A stretch of DNA of 64,000 nt from Niveispirillum irakense DSM 11586 (GCF_000429645.1 NZ_AUCG01000016.1:734989-798988); one strand, 5' to 3'; counted from the stretch's first letter, positions 7,738 to 16,691 are shown. Program-made: numbers and translations. The notes: a model not told the origin generated them from the sequence alone.

Positions 7738-8448
7738 ATGATCACCCTTGGCCTTGATACGGCAACCAGCGCCTGCGCCTGCGCCCTCTGGTCGGCGGAT
7801 CAAGGACGGGTGCTTGCGGCCCAGGCCGAACAGATGGAACGGGGGCAGGCTGAGCGGTTGGTGCCCCTGGTACAGGCGGTTCTGGCTGAAGCGGGGATCG
7901 GCTTTGGTGACATCGATCGGATCGGGGTCACGGTGGGGCCTGGCACCTTTACCGGATTGCGCATTGGGCTTGCCGCTGCACGGGGTTTTGCCCTGGCGGC
8001 GGGCTGCCCGCTGGTGGGGGTCACCACGCTGGAAGCGGCGGTTGCCGGCCTGCAGCCGCTGCCGGCGGAAGGGATTATCCTGGCGGTGATTGAAAGCCGG
8101 CGCGAGGATCTTTTCGTCCAGCCCTTTTCCACCCAGGGGGAGGTACTGGGCGAAGCCGTGGATATTCTGCCGGTGGATTTTCCCGCCTATGCTGCGCGCT
8201 TCGGCAATGATGGCCCATTGACGCTGGTTGGTGATGCCGCCATCCGGGGCGCAAAGGCGTTGGAGGGTGTGTCAGCCCCTCTCCATGTTGTGGAAACCCA
8301 GGGAAGGGCGGAGGCGCTGGCGGTGGCCCGGATCGTTGCCGGGCTGACAGCGCCGGCGATCGCTTCGCGGCCCGCCGATCCTTTTTATCTCCGTCCCCCC
8401 GATGTCAGCCTGCCCAAGGACAGGCTGGCGAAAGGGGCGCAGGCATGA
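7738..8448 (+). CDS. tsaB: tRNA threonylcarbamoyladenosine biosynthesis protein TsaB
   Basis: TsaB (YeaZ) is the scaffold partner of TsaD in making the universal t6A37 modification of ANN-decoding tRNAs. The 236-residue sequence opens with ITLGLDTATSACACAL and has the conserved VTVGPGTFTGLRIGLAAA segment near residue 60, both typical of the ASKHA fold in this family. Its stop overlaps the start of rimI (ATGA), the classical tsaB-rimI pairing. Lengths and order are normal. Confidence 0.95.
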   Translation: MITLGLDTATSACACALWSADQGRVLAAQAEQMERGQAERLVPLVQAVLAEAGIGFGDIDRIGVTVGPGTFTGLRIGLAAARGFALAAGCPLVGVTTLEAAVAGLQPLPAEGIILAVIESRREDLFVQPFSTQGEVLGEAVDILPVDFPAYAARFGNDGPLTLVGDAAIRGAKALEGVSAPLHVVETQGRAEALAVARIVAGLTAPAIASRPADPFYLRPPDVSLPKDRLAKGAQA

Positions 8449-8924
8449 CGGGACAGGATAGGCGCATCGTTGCGGCCTCACCGGTCCATGTGCCGGTGAT
8501 GGCAGCGCTGCATGCCAGCGCCTTTGCCGATCCTGCCATCAGTGGGCCGGCCTGGGATGCCGATAATCTGGCGGCGCTTATGGCCATGCCGGGGGTTTAT
8601 GCCCGCATTCTGCTTGCCGGGGAGGTTCCCGTGGGCCTTGCCCTGTGGCGTGTCGCGGCGGATGAGGCGGAATTGCTGACGCTGGGTGTCGATGCCGCGG
8701 CACGTGGTAAGGGCCATGGCCGCGAACTTCTACGCGATGGTATCGAACTGCTACATTATTTGAAGATGGATAAGATTTTCCTCGAAGTTGCCGTTTCCAA
8801 CAACTCCGCCATTTGCCTGTATCTTTCCGCTGGTTTCACCAGTGTGGGCCGGCGCCCCGGCTATTACCGGCACGGGGGGGTTGCAGTGGACGCGGACATT
8901 ATGATGCGGCCTCTGCACGAATAG
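8445..8924 (+). CDS. rimI: [Ribosomal protein S18]-alanine N-acetyltransferase RimI
   Basis: A 159-residue GNAT acetyltransferase. The acetyl-CoA loop reads RGKGHGRELLRDG, followed by the FLEVAVSNNSAICLYLSAGF block typical of RimI, where the Asn-rich strand is N-N-S-A. RimI acetylates the N-terminal Ala of ribosomal protein S18. It is coupled to tsaB by a 4-base overlap, which supports RimI over a generic GNAT. Confidence 0.9.
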   Translation: MTGQDRRIVAASPVHVPVMAALHASAFADPAISGPAWDADNLAALMAMPGVYARILLAGEVPVGLALWRVAADEAELLTLGVDAAARGKGHGRELLRDGIELLHYLKMDKIFLEVAVSNNSAICLYLSAGFTSVGRRPGYYRHGGVAVDADIMMRPLHE

Positions 8925-8964
8925 ATAAGCAGTTGAAAGGTCTATATCTGGCAAATAGATTTCA

Positions 8965-9213
8965 TTAGATTTTATTCACAAGCAGGCGATATGGGCCCTG
9001 CGGAATATCTGGATTTTCAGGTTGAACGTCAGACACATGATAACCGTGTTCACGAAGGCTTGCCGGTACATTCTGAAGCGGTTCACCAAAATTCATTCTG
9101 ACTTCAAGCACTTCACCAGCCTGTAACCTTTCAACGGCTAGTTTTGTCCTGACGAATGTCATGGGACAAACAAGCCCGGTTAGGTCCAGAAAGTGATGAC
9201 CGGACTTTTCCAT
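8965..9213 (-). CDS. TusA-family sulfurtransferase-like protein
   Basis: An 82-residue protein of the TusA/SirA fold: LDLTGLVCPMTFVRTKLA holds the conserved Cys in a CPM motif, where typical members have CPxP. The family carries sulfur as a persulfide on this Cys, for example for tRNA thiolation or molybdenum cofactor enzymes. The second Pro of the signature is Thr here. It diverges from the MucR gene with a 96-base spacer and converges on rimI. Specific target unknown. Confidence 0.8.
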   Translation of the reverse strand: MEKSGHHFLDLTGLVCPMTFVRTKLAVERLQAGEVLEVRMNFGEPLQNVPASLREHGYHVSDVQPENPDIPQGPYRLLVNKI

Positions 9214-9309
9214 AAAAATTGTTCCTCTTCTTTGGCTTTAAAACGTTATTGCACATCACCTGGATAAGACTTATATCACGGGTGAGTTCCTTATCCGGAG
9301 CAATGATAG

Positions 9310-9732
9310 ATGACCAGCGCCTCCTCCTCGCCCGAACTTTTGTCTCTCACCACAGAGATAGTCGCGGCGCATGTTTCCAACAATACAGTTGCCATCAATG
9401 ATCTTCCGGCGCTGATCGAACATGTGTATCGCACCCTGTCCAATATCGGCGCGGAGCCGGTGGTGCAGAGTGAAAAGCCGCAGCCGGCCGTCGCCATCAA
9501 GAAATCCGTGACGCCCGAATATATTATCTGCCTGGAAGACGGTAAGAAGTTGAAGATGCTGAAGCGGCATCTGAAGACCGCTTACAACATGTCGCCGGAA
9601 GAATATCGCGACCGCTGGAGCCTGCCGCCGGATTATCCGATGGTCGCCCCGAATTACGCCAAGCAGCGTTCGCGTCTGGCCAAGCAGATTGGTCTGGGTA
9701 CGCGCGCCCGCCGGGGTGGCGAGGACGAGTAA
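9310..9732 (+). CDS. MucR/Ros-family transcriptional regulator
   Basis: The 140-residue protein matches the MucR/Ros zinc-finger regulators of alphaproteobacteria almost residue for residue in its second half: SVTPEYIICLEDGKKLKML, KRHLKTAYNM and PEEYRDRWSLPPDYPMVAPNYA. In this subgroup the finger has one Cys and two His, the classical second Cys being replaced (CLED). MucR proteins act as H-NS-like repressors and activators of exopolysaccharide, motility and cell-cycle genes. A strong terminator follows at 9755-9796, so the gene is probably monocistronic. Confidence 0.92.
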   Translation: MTSASSSPELLSLTTEIVAAHVSNNTVAINDLPALIEHVYRTLSNIGAEPVVQSEKPQPAVAIKKSVTPEYIICLEDGKKLKMLKRHLKTAYNMSPEEYRDRWSLPPDYPMVAPNYAKQRSRLAKQIGLGTRARRGGEDE

Positions 9733-9754
9733 TCCTCCCCCGATAGGTGAGAAA

Positions 9755-9796
9755 AAAGGGCCGGCCCAATCCGGGGGTCGGCCCTTTGGCTTTTTT
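9755..9796 (+). terminator. Rho-independent terminator of the MucR gene
   Basis: AAAGGGCCGGC (9755-9765) pairs with GTCGGCCCTTT (9777-9787), followed after GGC by six T (9791-9796). A classic terminator 22 bases after the stop codon. Confidence 0.9.
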
Positions 9797-10006
9797 AAGC
9801 CATGATTTCGCGCTTCTCTGTTTGATGTTTGCGCGTCGCTGCGGTTAAGTTTTGATGATCAGGTCTTCCATGACGACAGAGTCGGTTGACCGGGTGCCGC
9901 CGCTTTGTGATATGGCAATATCCGACAGCAACCGGTGCCTAAGCCCGGTTCGTGATGTCGCGGGATTGGTCTTCGGCTGCGGCCGATATCCAGATGATGT
10001 GAGAGC

Positions 10007-10822
10007 ATGGCTGACATCACGACAGATGCCCTGATTTCCGGCGAGCTTCGCTTCGGTAATCTGGAAGTTCGGCTGGCTGAAACCGCGGCCGAGGTTCATG
10101 CCGCGCAGCTTTTGCGGTTCCGCGTCTTCTATGAGGAGATGCAGGCCCGTCCGACGCCGGAAATGGCGGCGCAGCGGCGCGATTACGACATGTTCGATGA
10201 GTTGTGCGATCACCTTCTCGTGATCGACCACAATGTGGGCACTGGTGCTGATGGTGTGGTTGGCACCTATCGCCTGATCCGCCGGGCCGCAGCGGCCCGC
10301 GCGGGCTCGTTTTATTCCTCCGACGAATATGACATCTCGCGGATTGAGGAATATCCGGGCGAAGTGCTGGAACTGGGCCGCTCCTGCGTGGATCACGCCT
10401 ATCGCAGCCGGGGAACGATGCAGTTGCTGTGGCGCGGTATCGCTGCCTATGCCGCGCATTATGACATCAAGCTGATGTTCGGCTGTGCCAGCCTGCCCGG
10501 GACCAATCCCAAGGCGCTGGCCCTGCCGCTCTCATATCTCTACTACCATCATCTGGCACCGCCGGCCCTTCGGCCCGTGGCCTTGCCGCATCGCTATGTC
10601 GAAATGGCGATGATGGAAGAACATGAGATTGATCCAAGGCGCGGGATCAACGAGGTCCCCCCCCTGATCAAGGGATATCTCCGTCTGGGTGGCTTCGTCG
10701 GCGAAGGGGCTGTGGTGGATCATCAGTTCAACACCACAGACGTTTCCATCGTGGTCAAGACCGACCTGATCACCGACAAGTATCTTCGGCATTATGAGCG
10801 GCGCGGCAGCTCCCTCCTGTAA
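10007..10822 (+). CDS. olsB: L-ornithine N(alpha)-acyltransferase OlsB
   Basis: The 271-residue protein belongs to the GNAT-fold OlsB/hemolysin-like group that transfers a 3-hydroxyacyl chain from acyl-ACP to ornithine, the first step of ornithine-lipid synthesis. Diagnostic stretches are RFRVFYEEM near residue 40, ELGRSCVDHAYRSRG near residue 125, and LMFGCASLPGT. It is followed 30 bases later by an acyltransferase of the OlsA type, so the pair makes the complete pathway. The 274-base spacer upstream (9733-10006) holds the mucR terminator and nothing else I can name. Confidence 0.9.
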   Translation: MADITTDALISGELRFGNLEVRLAETAAEVHAAQLLRFRVFYEEMQARPTPEMAAQRRDYDMFDELCDHLLVIDHNVGTGADGVVGTYRLIRRAAAARAGSFYSSDEYDISRIEEYPGEVLELGRSCVDHAYRSRGTMQLLWRGIAAYAAHYDIKLMFGCASLPGTNPKALALPLSYLYYHHLAPPALRPVALPHRYVEMAMMEEHEIDPRRGINEVPPLIKGYLRLGGFVGEGAVVDHQFNTTDVSIVVKTDLITDKYLRHYERRGSSLL

Positions 10823-10852
10823 GGGCAACGATATGGCGACGGGCGGTTGAGT

Positions 10853-11707
10853 ATGGAAATCGGCTCGGCGTTGCGCGGTGTCCTGCGGCTGGCTGTCTAT
10901 GGTGTGTGGACGGCAATCTGCATTCCGGTTCAGATGGTGCTGATAAGGCTCAGCGGCCGGGCCAAGGCCCGGTTTCCCCGCTTCTACCATCGTTCCTGCC
11001 TGAGGCTTCTCGGCCTGTCGGTAACGGTGAAGGGAAAGGCGGTAGAAGACAGGCCCATCCTGTTCATCGCCAACCATTCATCCTATCTCGATATCCCGAT
11101 CCTTTCTTCCCAGCTTGCCGTCAGCTTTGTCGCCAAGTCGGAAGTGGGAAGCTGGCCGATTTTTGGCCTGCTGGCGCGGTTGCAGCGCACGGTCTTTGTT
11201 GATCGCCAGGCACGGCATAAGGCGGATGAGCAGCGGGAGTCCATTTCTGGCCGCCTGCAGGCCGGGGATAGCCTGATCCTGTTCCCGGAAGGGACCAGCA
11301 GCGATGGTAACCGCACGCTGCCCTTCAAAACCGCATTGTTTGCCGTTGCCTCTACCCGGATCGGCGATCAGCCCCTGACGGTGCAGCCGGTCAGCGTTAC
11401 CGCCACCCATATGGATGGCCTGCCCCTGGGCCACACCTGGCGGGCGCTTTATGCCTGGTATGGCGACATGGAATTGCCGCCCCATCTTTGGCAGCTTTTG
11501 TGCCTGGGCGCGCGGATTAATGTGACGGTGGAGTTCCACCCGCCCGTGACATTGGCCGATTTCAGCAGCCGTAAGGCCCTGGCCGACCATTGCTGGCAGG
11601 CGGTAGCTGCAGGCGTGGAACGGGCTGTGCGCGGTGGTGACCGGCCGCCTGTTAGCGGGGCACCTGTGAAAGCCCCCTCTCCGGAAGGGCAGGCCGCCGT
11701 CGCCTGA
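10853..11707 (+). CDS. olsA: Lyso-ornithine lipid acyltransferase OlsA (PlsC family)
   Basis: A 284-residue 1-acyl-glycerol-3-phosphate-acyltransferase family protein with an N-terminal membrane segment. It has NHSSYLDIPIL (HX4D catalytic motif) and FPEGTSSDG (acyl-acceptor motif). After OlsB it would add the second, ester-linked fatty acid to give ornithine lipid, a phosphorus-free membrane lipid. The ATG at 10853 is preferred over the TTG two codons upstream. Context directly behind olsB favours OlsA over PlsC, although biochemical overlap is known in the family. Confidence 0.85.
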   Translation: MEIGSALRGVLRLAVYGVWTAICIPVQMVLIRLSGRAKARFPRFYHRSCLRLLGLSVTVKGKAVEDRPILFIANHSSYLDIPILSSQLAVSFVAKSEVGSWPIFGLLARLQRTVFVDRQARHKADEQRESISGRLQAGDSLILFPEGTSSDGNRTLPFKTALFAVASTRIGDQPLTVQPVSVTATHMDGLPLGHTWRALYAWYGDMELPPHLWQLLCLGARINVTVEFHPPVTLADFSSRKALADHCWQAVAAGVERAVRGGDRPPVSGAPVKAPSPEGQAAVA

Positions 11708-11729
11708 TGCGGGGTTGGCTTTTGGCGGC

Positions 11730-12362
11730 CTATGCTTCGCGCCGCCGCCTCAGATAAACATAATAGGCACCGCCCCCGCCATGCTGCGGCTGGGCCTGAT
11801 GGACAGCCAGCACAAGATCGCGGGTCAGCGTTTCATTCAGCCATCGGGGTACTGACTGGCGCAGAACGCCTTCGCCGCGCGGCATCCCCCCTTTGCCGGT
11901 AATCACCAGCAACAGGCGCCGGCCCTGGGTATGGCTGCGCCGGACAAAGCCGACCAGCGCATCATGCGCCTCGCTCTGGGTCATGCCATGCAGGTCGATG
12001 CGGCCATCAATGCCCAGGCGGCCGCGTCGTACTTTTTCATCCGTCCGTTTATCGAGCCCGGCCCGCGTGCCCAGGCTGCTGGGCGCCAGTTGAACCGTGA
12101 CCGAGCCCTTTTCCTTCACCGGCAGACCGCGCAGCAGCTCCGCCAGCCGTTCGCCGGGAACGACCGGCGGCGCTGCCTGGGCTTTGCGCGACAGAAGGGG
12201 GGCAGGGCTGGTCACGCCAGGATCGGGGGTGGCGACGGGTGCCGGCGTGACAGCAGGCAGGGACGTGCGGCGGGAATGGCGCAGAGGCGCCGCATCCCGC
12301 ACCACCAGGCGCCAGAGATCCAGTTCCTCTGCCGATGGTTTTTTACCCCGCCGTTCAGCCAT
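11730..12362 (-). CDS. Smr/MutS2-type domain protein
   Basis: The 210-residue protein has a basic, disordered N-terminal half and a C-terminal Smr domain (about residues 120-205) with DLHGMTQSEAHDAL and LLVITGKGG, the LDxHG and TGxG motifs of the family. Stand-alone Smr proteins are reported as nicking endonucleases or RNA cleavage factors linked to rescue. I start at the ATG at 12362, with MAERRGKK as in relatives; the frame extends to 12548 without family similarity. It converges on olsA with 22 bases between stops. Confidence 0.85.
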   Translation of the reverse strand: MAERRGKKPSAEELDLWRLVVRDAAPLRHSRRTSLPAVTPAPVATPDPGVTSPAPLLSRKAQAAPPVVPGERLAELLRGLPVKEKGSVTVQLAPSSLGTRAGLDKRTDEKVRRGRLGIDGRIDLHGMTQSEAHDALVGFVRRSHTQGRRLLLVITGKGGMPRGEGVLRQSVPRWLNETLTRDLVLAVHQAQPQHGGGGAYYVYLRRRREA

Positions 12363-12577
12363 GCGACACCATCCGGCGATAAAGCCGCTGCTGGTCCGAC
12401 CAAAAAGGGGAAGGGGGAAGAAACACGGGCGGAAAAGACCCTGGCCGGAGAAATGGTTGCTTGAGGCTGCTCCTATCATCCACGGCCCGCAGGGGCAATG
12501 GCCGGCACAAGCTGACAGGGAGATGGGTGCCCCGTGTGCCGATGGCAACCGGGCCTGAAAACCCCTCTTGCCCTGGT

Positions 12578-13054
12578 TTAGAGCCCATCCAGGCGCTGCA
12601 TTCCCTGCAGGTGTGGCGGTAAATGGCCGCCTTGTTTCAGCTTCTCATCAAACTGCCGGGCCAGATCGCCCAGACTGACCTTGGCAAAATGGTCCAGCAA
12701 CTGGCCCCGGACGGTGGCCAGCGCCGCCCCCAGTTCCGCATTCACTGCCTGTTCAACCAGACAGGTCGGATTGTCGGTGCTGGGGCCGATGGCGAAAAGC
12801 TGGGGTTCCCCCAATGCCTGATAGATATCCAGCAGGCTGATCTGATCCAGCGGACGGGCCAGAGCCCAGCCCCCGCCATGGCCTTTTTCTGACCGCACCA
12901 GCCCCTGATCGCGCAGGCCGGCCATGGTCCGTCGCACGACAACGGCGTTGGTGCTCAGCATATCGGCCAGGACCTCGGATGTCGCGGCCCCGGCCAACCG
13001 ATCCATATGGATCAGGGCATGCAGCATTCGGGAAAGGCGGCTGTCACTTCGCAT
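12578..13054 (-). CDS. Rrf2-family transcriptional regulator
   Basis: A 158-residue winged-helix regulator of the Rrf2 group: SRLSRMLHALIHMDR at the start, VVVRRTMAGLRDQGLV for the recognition helix, and GHGGGWALARPLDQISLLDIYQAL for the wing. The Cys triplet of IscR/NsrR is absent (one Cys, in PTCLVEQAV), so Fe-S sensing is unlikely and it may respond to a small molecule or thiol. It diverges from a flavoprotein gene across a 102-base spacer with repeated TCATGTAAC, so that gene is its likely target. Confidence 0.88.
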   Translation of the reverse strand: MRSDSRLSRMLHALIHMDRLAGAATSEVLADMLSTNAVVVRRTMAGLRDQGLVRSEKGHGGGWALARPLDQISLLDIYQALGEPQLFAIGPSTDNPTCLVEQAVNAELGAALATVRGQLLDHFAKVSLGDLARQFDEKLKQGGHLPPHLQGMQRLDGL

Positions 13055-13055
13055 G

Positions 13056-13128
13056 GCTTCCTATAACGCAGCCTGTTTCATGTAACAAGCAACGTTGCAA
13101 ATCGGCGCGCTGCTTCCTATCATGTAAC
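13056..13128. promoter_or_regulatory. Repeated sites between the Rrf2 regulator and flavoprotein genes
   Basis: TCATGTAAC occurs twice in direct orientation, at 13078-13086 and 13120-13128, and CTTCCTAT also occurs twice (about 13058-13065 and 13113-13120), with the palindrome AACGTT between them (13091-13096). Paired sites in a divergent regulator-target spacer suggest an operator region. This is inferred from repetition alone. Confidence 0.5.
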
Positions 13129-13156
13129 TTATGAAGATTCATGAAAGGAAAATCCC

Positions 13157-14047
13157 ATGATCCATGATGTCCTGATCATCGGCAGTAGTTTTGCCGGGCT
13201 TGCCGCGGCCATGCCGCTGTCGCGGGCCCGGCGCAAGGTTCTGCTTGTGGACGCGGCCCAGCCGCGCAACCGTTTCGCCACGGCCTCCCACGGGTTCCTG
13301 GGCCAGGATGGGGTGGCCCCGGCAGAGATCATGGCCAGGGGCCGGCAGGAACTGGCGGCATACCCCACCTTCCGTATGCGGGAAGGGCTGGTGGAAAAGG
13401 TGGAGGGCGAGATTGATGATTTCAGGATCACCCTGGCCGATGGCCGGCAGGAAAGGGGACGCCGGTTGATCCTGGCGACCGGCATTTCCGATGAATTGCC
13501 CAGCATCCCGGGCCTGCGTCCGCGCTGGGGGCAAACCGTGGTCCATTGTCCCTATTGCCATGGGTATGAGTTGGCGGGCCGGCCTCTGGGTGTGCTGGCA
13601 TCCGGTCCGGGATCGGACATGAAGGCGCTGCTGGTTGCAGATTGGGGGCCTGCCACCCTGTTTACCCAGGCCGCCTTCCAGCCGGAACCGGAAATGGCCA
13701 CCCGCTTGAAGGCGCGCGGGGTGACAGTTGAGGAAAGCCCCATCGTGGAACTGCTGGGGCCAGAACCGGCGCTGGAAGCGGCAAGGCTGGCTGATGGCCG
13801 GGTCATCGCGCTGGGTGGCCTGTTCGTTGCGCCCCGCACCCATATGGCCAGCCCGCTTGCCCTGCATCTGGGCTGCAGGCTGAGCGACGGGATGACCGGC
13901 CCGCATATCGAGGTGGATAACTGGAAAAAGACCAGCGTGCCGGGGGTTTATGCCGCCGGGGATGCCGCTGCGCCGATGCATAGCGCGCCCTTGGCTGTCG
14001 CGGCCGGTATGCTGGCCGGCGTCGGTGCGCACCAATCCTTGCTGTAA
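13157..14047 (+). CDS. Thioredoxin-reductase-like FAD/NAD(P) oxidoreductase
   Basis: The 296-residue flavoprotein has an N-terminal FAD motif IIGSSFAGLAAA (GxGxxG variant), the redox pair CPYCHGYE near residue 132, and a C-terminal FAD motif GVYAAGDAAAPM. This is the thioredoxin-reductase-like class of bacterial disulfide reductases. The NADP motif region reads GVLASGPGSD, looser than usual, so cofactor preference is unclear. Start: ATG behind AAAGGAAAATCCC. Its position opposite an Rrf2 regulator suggests inducible control. Substrate unknown; not necessarily the housekeeping TrxB. Confidence 0.85.
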   Translation: MIHDVLIIGSSFAGLAAAMPLSRARRKVLLVDAAQPRNRFATASHGFLGQDGVAPAEIMARGRQELAAYPTFRMREGLVEKVEGEIDDFRITLADGRQERGRRLILATGISDELPSIPGLRPRWGQTVVHCPYCHGYELAGRPLGVLASGPGSDMKALLVADWGPATLFTQAAFQPEPEMATRLKARGVTVEESPIVELLGPEPALEAARLADGRVIALGGLFVAPRTHMASPLALHLGCRLSDGMTGPHIEVDNWKKTSVPGVYAAGDAAAPMHSAPLAVAAGMLAGVGAHQSLL

Positions 14048-14081
14048 CGGCAAGGTCCGGCTGCGGGCAGGGTGCGCGCGA

Positions 14082-16574
14082 TCAGGTGGCGGTGCTTTCC
14101 GGCAAGGGCGGTGGTGACAGGGGCAGGCGGCAGCGGATCACGCTGCCCCGCTCGCTGTCGCTGTCGATACTGACTGTCCCGCCATGCAGTTCGATAAAAC
14201 TTTTGACCAGGGACAGGCCCAGCCCGGCCCCACCGCTGCCCTTCAGGCCGGTTCCCCGCTCAAACCGCTCAAACACGCGGGCCTGATCATCCGCCGGGAT
14301 GCCGATGCCGGTATCACTGACGCACAGCACGATATGGTCGGCTTCGCGCTGTGCCCCCAGCAGGATGCGACCACCGGCCGGGGTATATTTGATGGCATTG
14401 CTGACCAGATTGAACAGGGCCTGCTTCAGCCGCTTCTCGTCCCCTTCCATGGTGCCCAGCCCCTCTGGCGCTTCCACCTTCAGTTCCAGGGCCTGCTTAC
14501 GGGCCCAGTCACGGGTCAATCCGCCGACAGAATGCAGTAGCTGGGCGATATCGAACCGTTCCCGGTCCAGCACCATGAAACCGGCCTCGATCGTGGCCAG
14601 ATCCAGGATGTCGTTAACCAAGGAAAGCAGGCGGCGACCGGCTTCCAGCACGCCCTTGGCATATTCAAGCTGGCGTGTATTCAGCGATCCGAAATACTGG
14701 TTATGCAGAATTTCGGCAAAACCCATGATCGCGTTCAACGGCGTGCGAAGCTGGTAGGAGACATTGGCAATGAATTCCGCCTTCAGCCGGTCCGCCGCCT
14801 CCAGCGCCTCGTTGGAAGCGCGCAGCGCCATCTCCACCCGGTCGCTGTCGGTCACATCCAGGCAGGAGAAGAGGACGGCCCCATCCGGCAGCGGCACCAG
14901 GGCATAGCGCAGCACGGTATCATCCATCCGGCGGATCAGCCCGGCATCGCTGGACCGGTCCAGCAACCGTTCCACCAGGTCGCGCCGCTGCTGGATCCAG
15001 GCATCCGGGCGGCCACGATCCAGCAGATGGCGCACGCTTTCCACCACCTGCAGGACATGCGGCTCGCCCCGCACCATTTCCGGTCGCAGGTTCCAGAGAC
15101 GCAGGAAGGCAGGGTTGCACAGTTTCAACCGCCCGTCGCTGCCGAACACGGCCACCCCTTCAGCCAGATTGTCCAGCGTCTCCTGCTGTACGGCCATCAG
15201 GGTGTTGTAGGAGGATTCCAGCGCCAGCGTATGGGTCACATCCTCGGCCACGAACATCAACCCGCCGAACGGGTGCGGGACGGACAGGGAGCGCAGGGTT
15301 CGTCCATCCGGCAGATGGGACAGACCTTCCAGGGGTTCGATCAGGGAGGTGAACAGCCCGAGCTGCTCTTTCTTCCAGCGCTGGAAATCCACCTCCTCCG
15401 ACAGTTTGCGCTGGACCCGCAACTGTTCCAGCACCTCGCCGAAGGTCGGTTCCTCCACCAGCCAGGCAGGGTCCAGTTCCCAAAGCTGCTCATAAGCCCG
15501 GTTATGGAATTTGAGCCGCATATCCGGCCCGAAAATGGCGATGGCCGATCCCAACTGGTCCAGTACCTCGCCATGCACGGCGATATGGCGGGCCAGTTCA
15601 TCGCGCAGTGACCGTTCCACCGTGCGGTCGATGGCCATGCCGACCAGTCCACCCTCCGGGCAGGGTATCTCCGCCAGGCTGTAAAGGCGACGGTCGCCTT
15701 CGGTGACCAGGAAGCGATCTTCCTGCTGCATCCCACCACTGTCCCGGGCCCGCTCCGCCAGGGCACGGGGGCTGCTGAAGGGCGCTGCACCCGGCAGTTC
15801 CATCCCCTTGGCCATGACCTGCGCCGGCCGGCTGTCCATCAACCGGGCATAGGCGGCGTTGCACCAGACAAGGTTCAGGTCATGATCCCGTCGCCAGAGG
15901 GGCAGGGGCAGCATTTCCAGAAGCCGGGTCAGCCTTTCCTGCTCCGCCTGATTTGTCGCCAACTGGTCTGCCCGGCGGCTGGCTTCCTGGCTTTGCTGGG
16001 TAATGTCGCGCAACCAGAGCGCATGCAGGACGGTACCCTCGCCACCCGGCGCCGTGCCGGTACCCCGCCGGCCACAAACCTGGAAGATACGGGACCCATC
16101 AGCCAGCCGCACCGTGATGTGGAATGGCTGGCCGCTATCGGTCAGATGGCGGAAGGAACCGTGCAAAGCCGCGGCGTCGCTGGGTGCCAGGGCCTGTTCG
16201 ATATCGTCCAGCCGGTCGATCCGGTTCAGGCCCAGCAGCAGGGGCAAGGTGGCCGATGTGGCAAGCCCATCCGCAGCACCCATTTCCCCCGTCTGGGTCA
16301 GGGATTGGGCGAACCAGCCATCCGGCATGGAATCGATGAGGGCTGTCAGGCGCGCCTGCTCTGCACGGGCTTCTGTCAGGTCGATCTGGCGGGATCGTCC
16401 CCAGGCCAGCAGCCGCAGCAGCATGGCCAGGATTGTGACCAGAAGCGACAGGGCCACCAGACCAATGACAGGGGTCACCGCCTCCCACAGGGGCAGCAAT
16501 AACAAGCCTATCCCGGTCAGGCCCAGCAGGGCGGCGGCGGCGATGGCGATGAAGGGTCCGACAGAATTCTTCAC
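14082..16574 (-). CDS. divL: DivL-type PAS sensor kinase homologue with Tyr in place of the phospho-acceptor His
   Basis: An 830-residue membrane protein with two N-terminal membrane segments (about residues 5-30 and 35-60), a series of PAS-like domains, and HisKA plus HATPase domains. The H-box reads ANVSYQLRTPLNAI: the His is replaced by Tyr (residue 607, codon TAC at 14754-14756). ATP-binding motifs are intact (NLVSNAIKY, DTGIGIP, GAGLGL). This is the hallmark of Caulobacter DivL, which binds DivK and controls CckA rather than acting as an ordinary kinase. The neighbour ahcY is also next to divL-like genes in related genomes. I start at the GTG at 16574; an upstream GTG at 16646 would lie at the base of the ahcY terminator hairpin. 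Confidence 0.82.
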   Translation of the reverse strand: MKNSVGPFIAIAAAALLGLTGIGLLLLPLWEAVTPVIGLVALSLLVTILAMLLRLLAWGRSRQIDLTEARAEQARLTALIDSMPDGWFAQSLTQTGEMGAADGLATSATLPLLLGLNRIDRLDDIEQALAPSDAAALHGSFRHLTDSGQPFHITVRLADGSRIFQVCGRRGTGTAPGGEGTVLHALWLRDITQQSQEASRRADQLATNQAEQERLTRLLEMLPLPLWRRDHDLNLVWCNAAYARLMDSRPAQVMAKGMELPGAAPFSSPRALAERARDSGGMQQEDRFLVTEGDRRLYSLAEIPCPEGGLVGMAIDRTVERSLRDELARHIAVHGEVLDQLGSAIAIFGPDMRLKFHNRAYEQLWELDPAWLVEEPTFGEVLEQLRVQRKLSEEVDFQRWKKEQLGLFTSLIEPLEGLSHLPDGRTLRSLSVPHPFGGLMFVAEDVTHTLALESSYNTLMAVQQETLDNLAEGVAVFGSDGRLKLCNPAFLRLWNLRPEMVRGEPHVLQVVESVRHLLDRGRPDAWIQQRRDLVERLLDRSSDAGLIRRMDDTVLRYALVPLPDGAVLFSCLDVTDSDRVEMALRASNEALEAADRLKAEFIANVSYQLRTPLNAIMGFAEILHNQYFGSLNTRQLEYAKGVLEAGRRLLSLVNDILDLATIEAGFMVLDRERFDIAQLLHSVGGLTRDWARKQALELKVEAPEGLGTMEGDEKRLKQALFNLVSNAIKYTPAGGRILLGAQREADHIVLCVSDTGIGIPADDQARVFERFERGTGLKGSGGAGLGLSLVKSFIELHGGTVSIDSDSERGSVIRCRLPLSPPPLPESTAT

Positions 16575-16610
16575 AAGGACGCAGTGTGTGCAGGCGGATC
16601 GGGAAAAGCA

Positions 16611-16641
16611 AGCGGGCGGGCCCAGATTGGACCCGCCCGCT
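16611..16641 (-). terminator. Terminator hairpin downstream of ahcY
   Basis: AGCGGGCGGG (16611-16620) pairs with CCCGCCCGCT (16632-16641) around an 11-base loop. Reading on the minus strand it lies 51 bases after the ahcY stop and is followed by GCTTTTCCC. It separates ahcY from divL. Confidence 0.75.
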
Positions 16642-16691
16642 TTCACTTCTATCCGCCGCCCCAGGGTGGAACGACGGTAATCATCGGTCGA

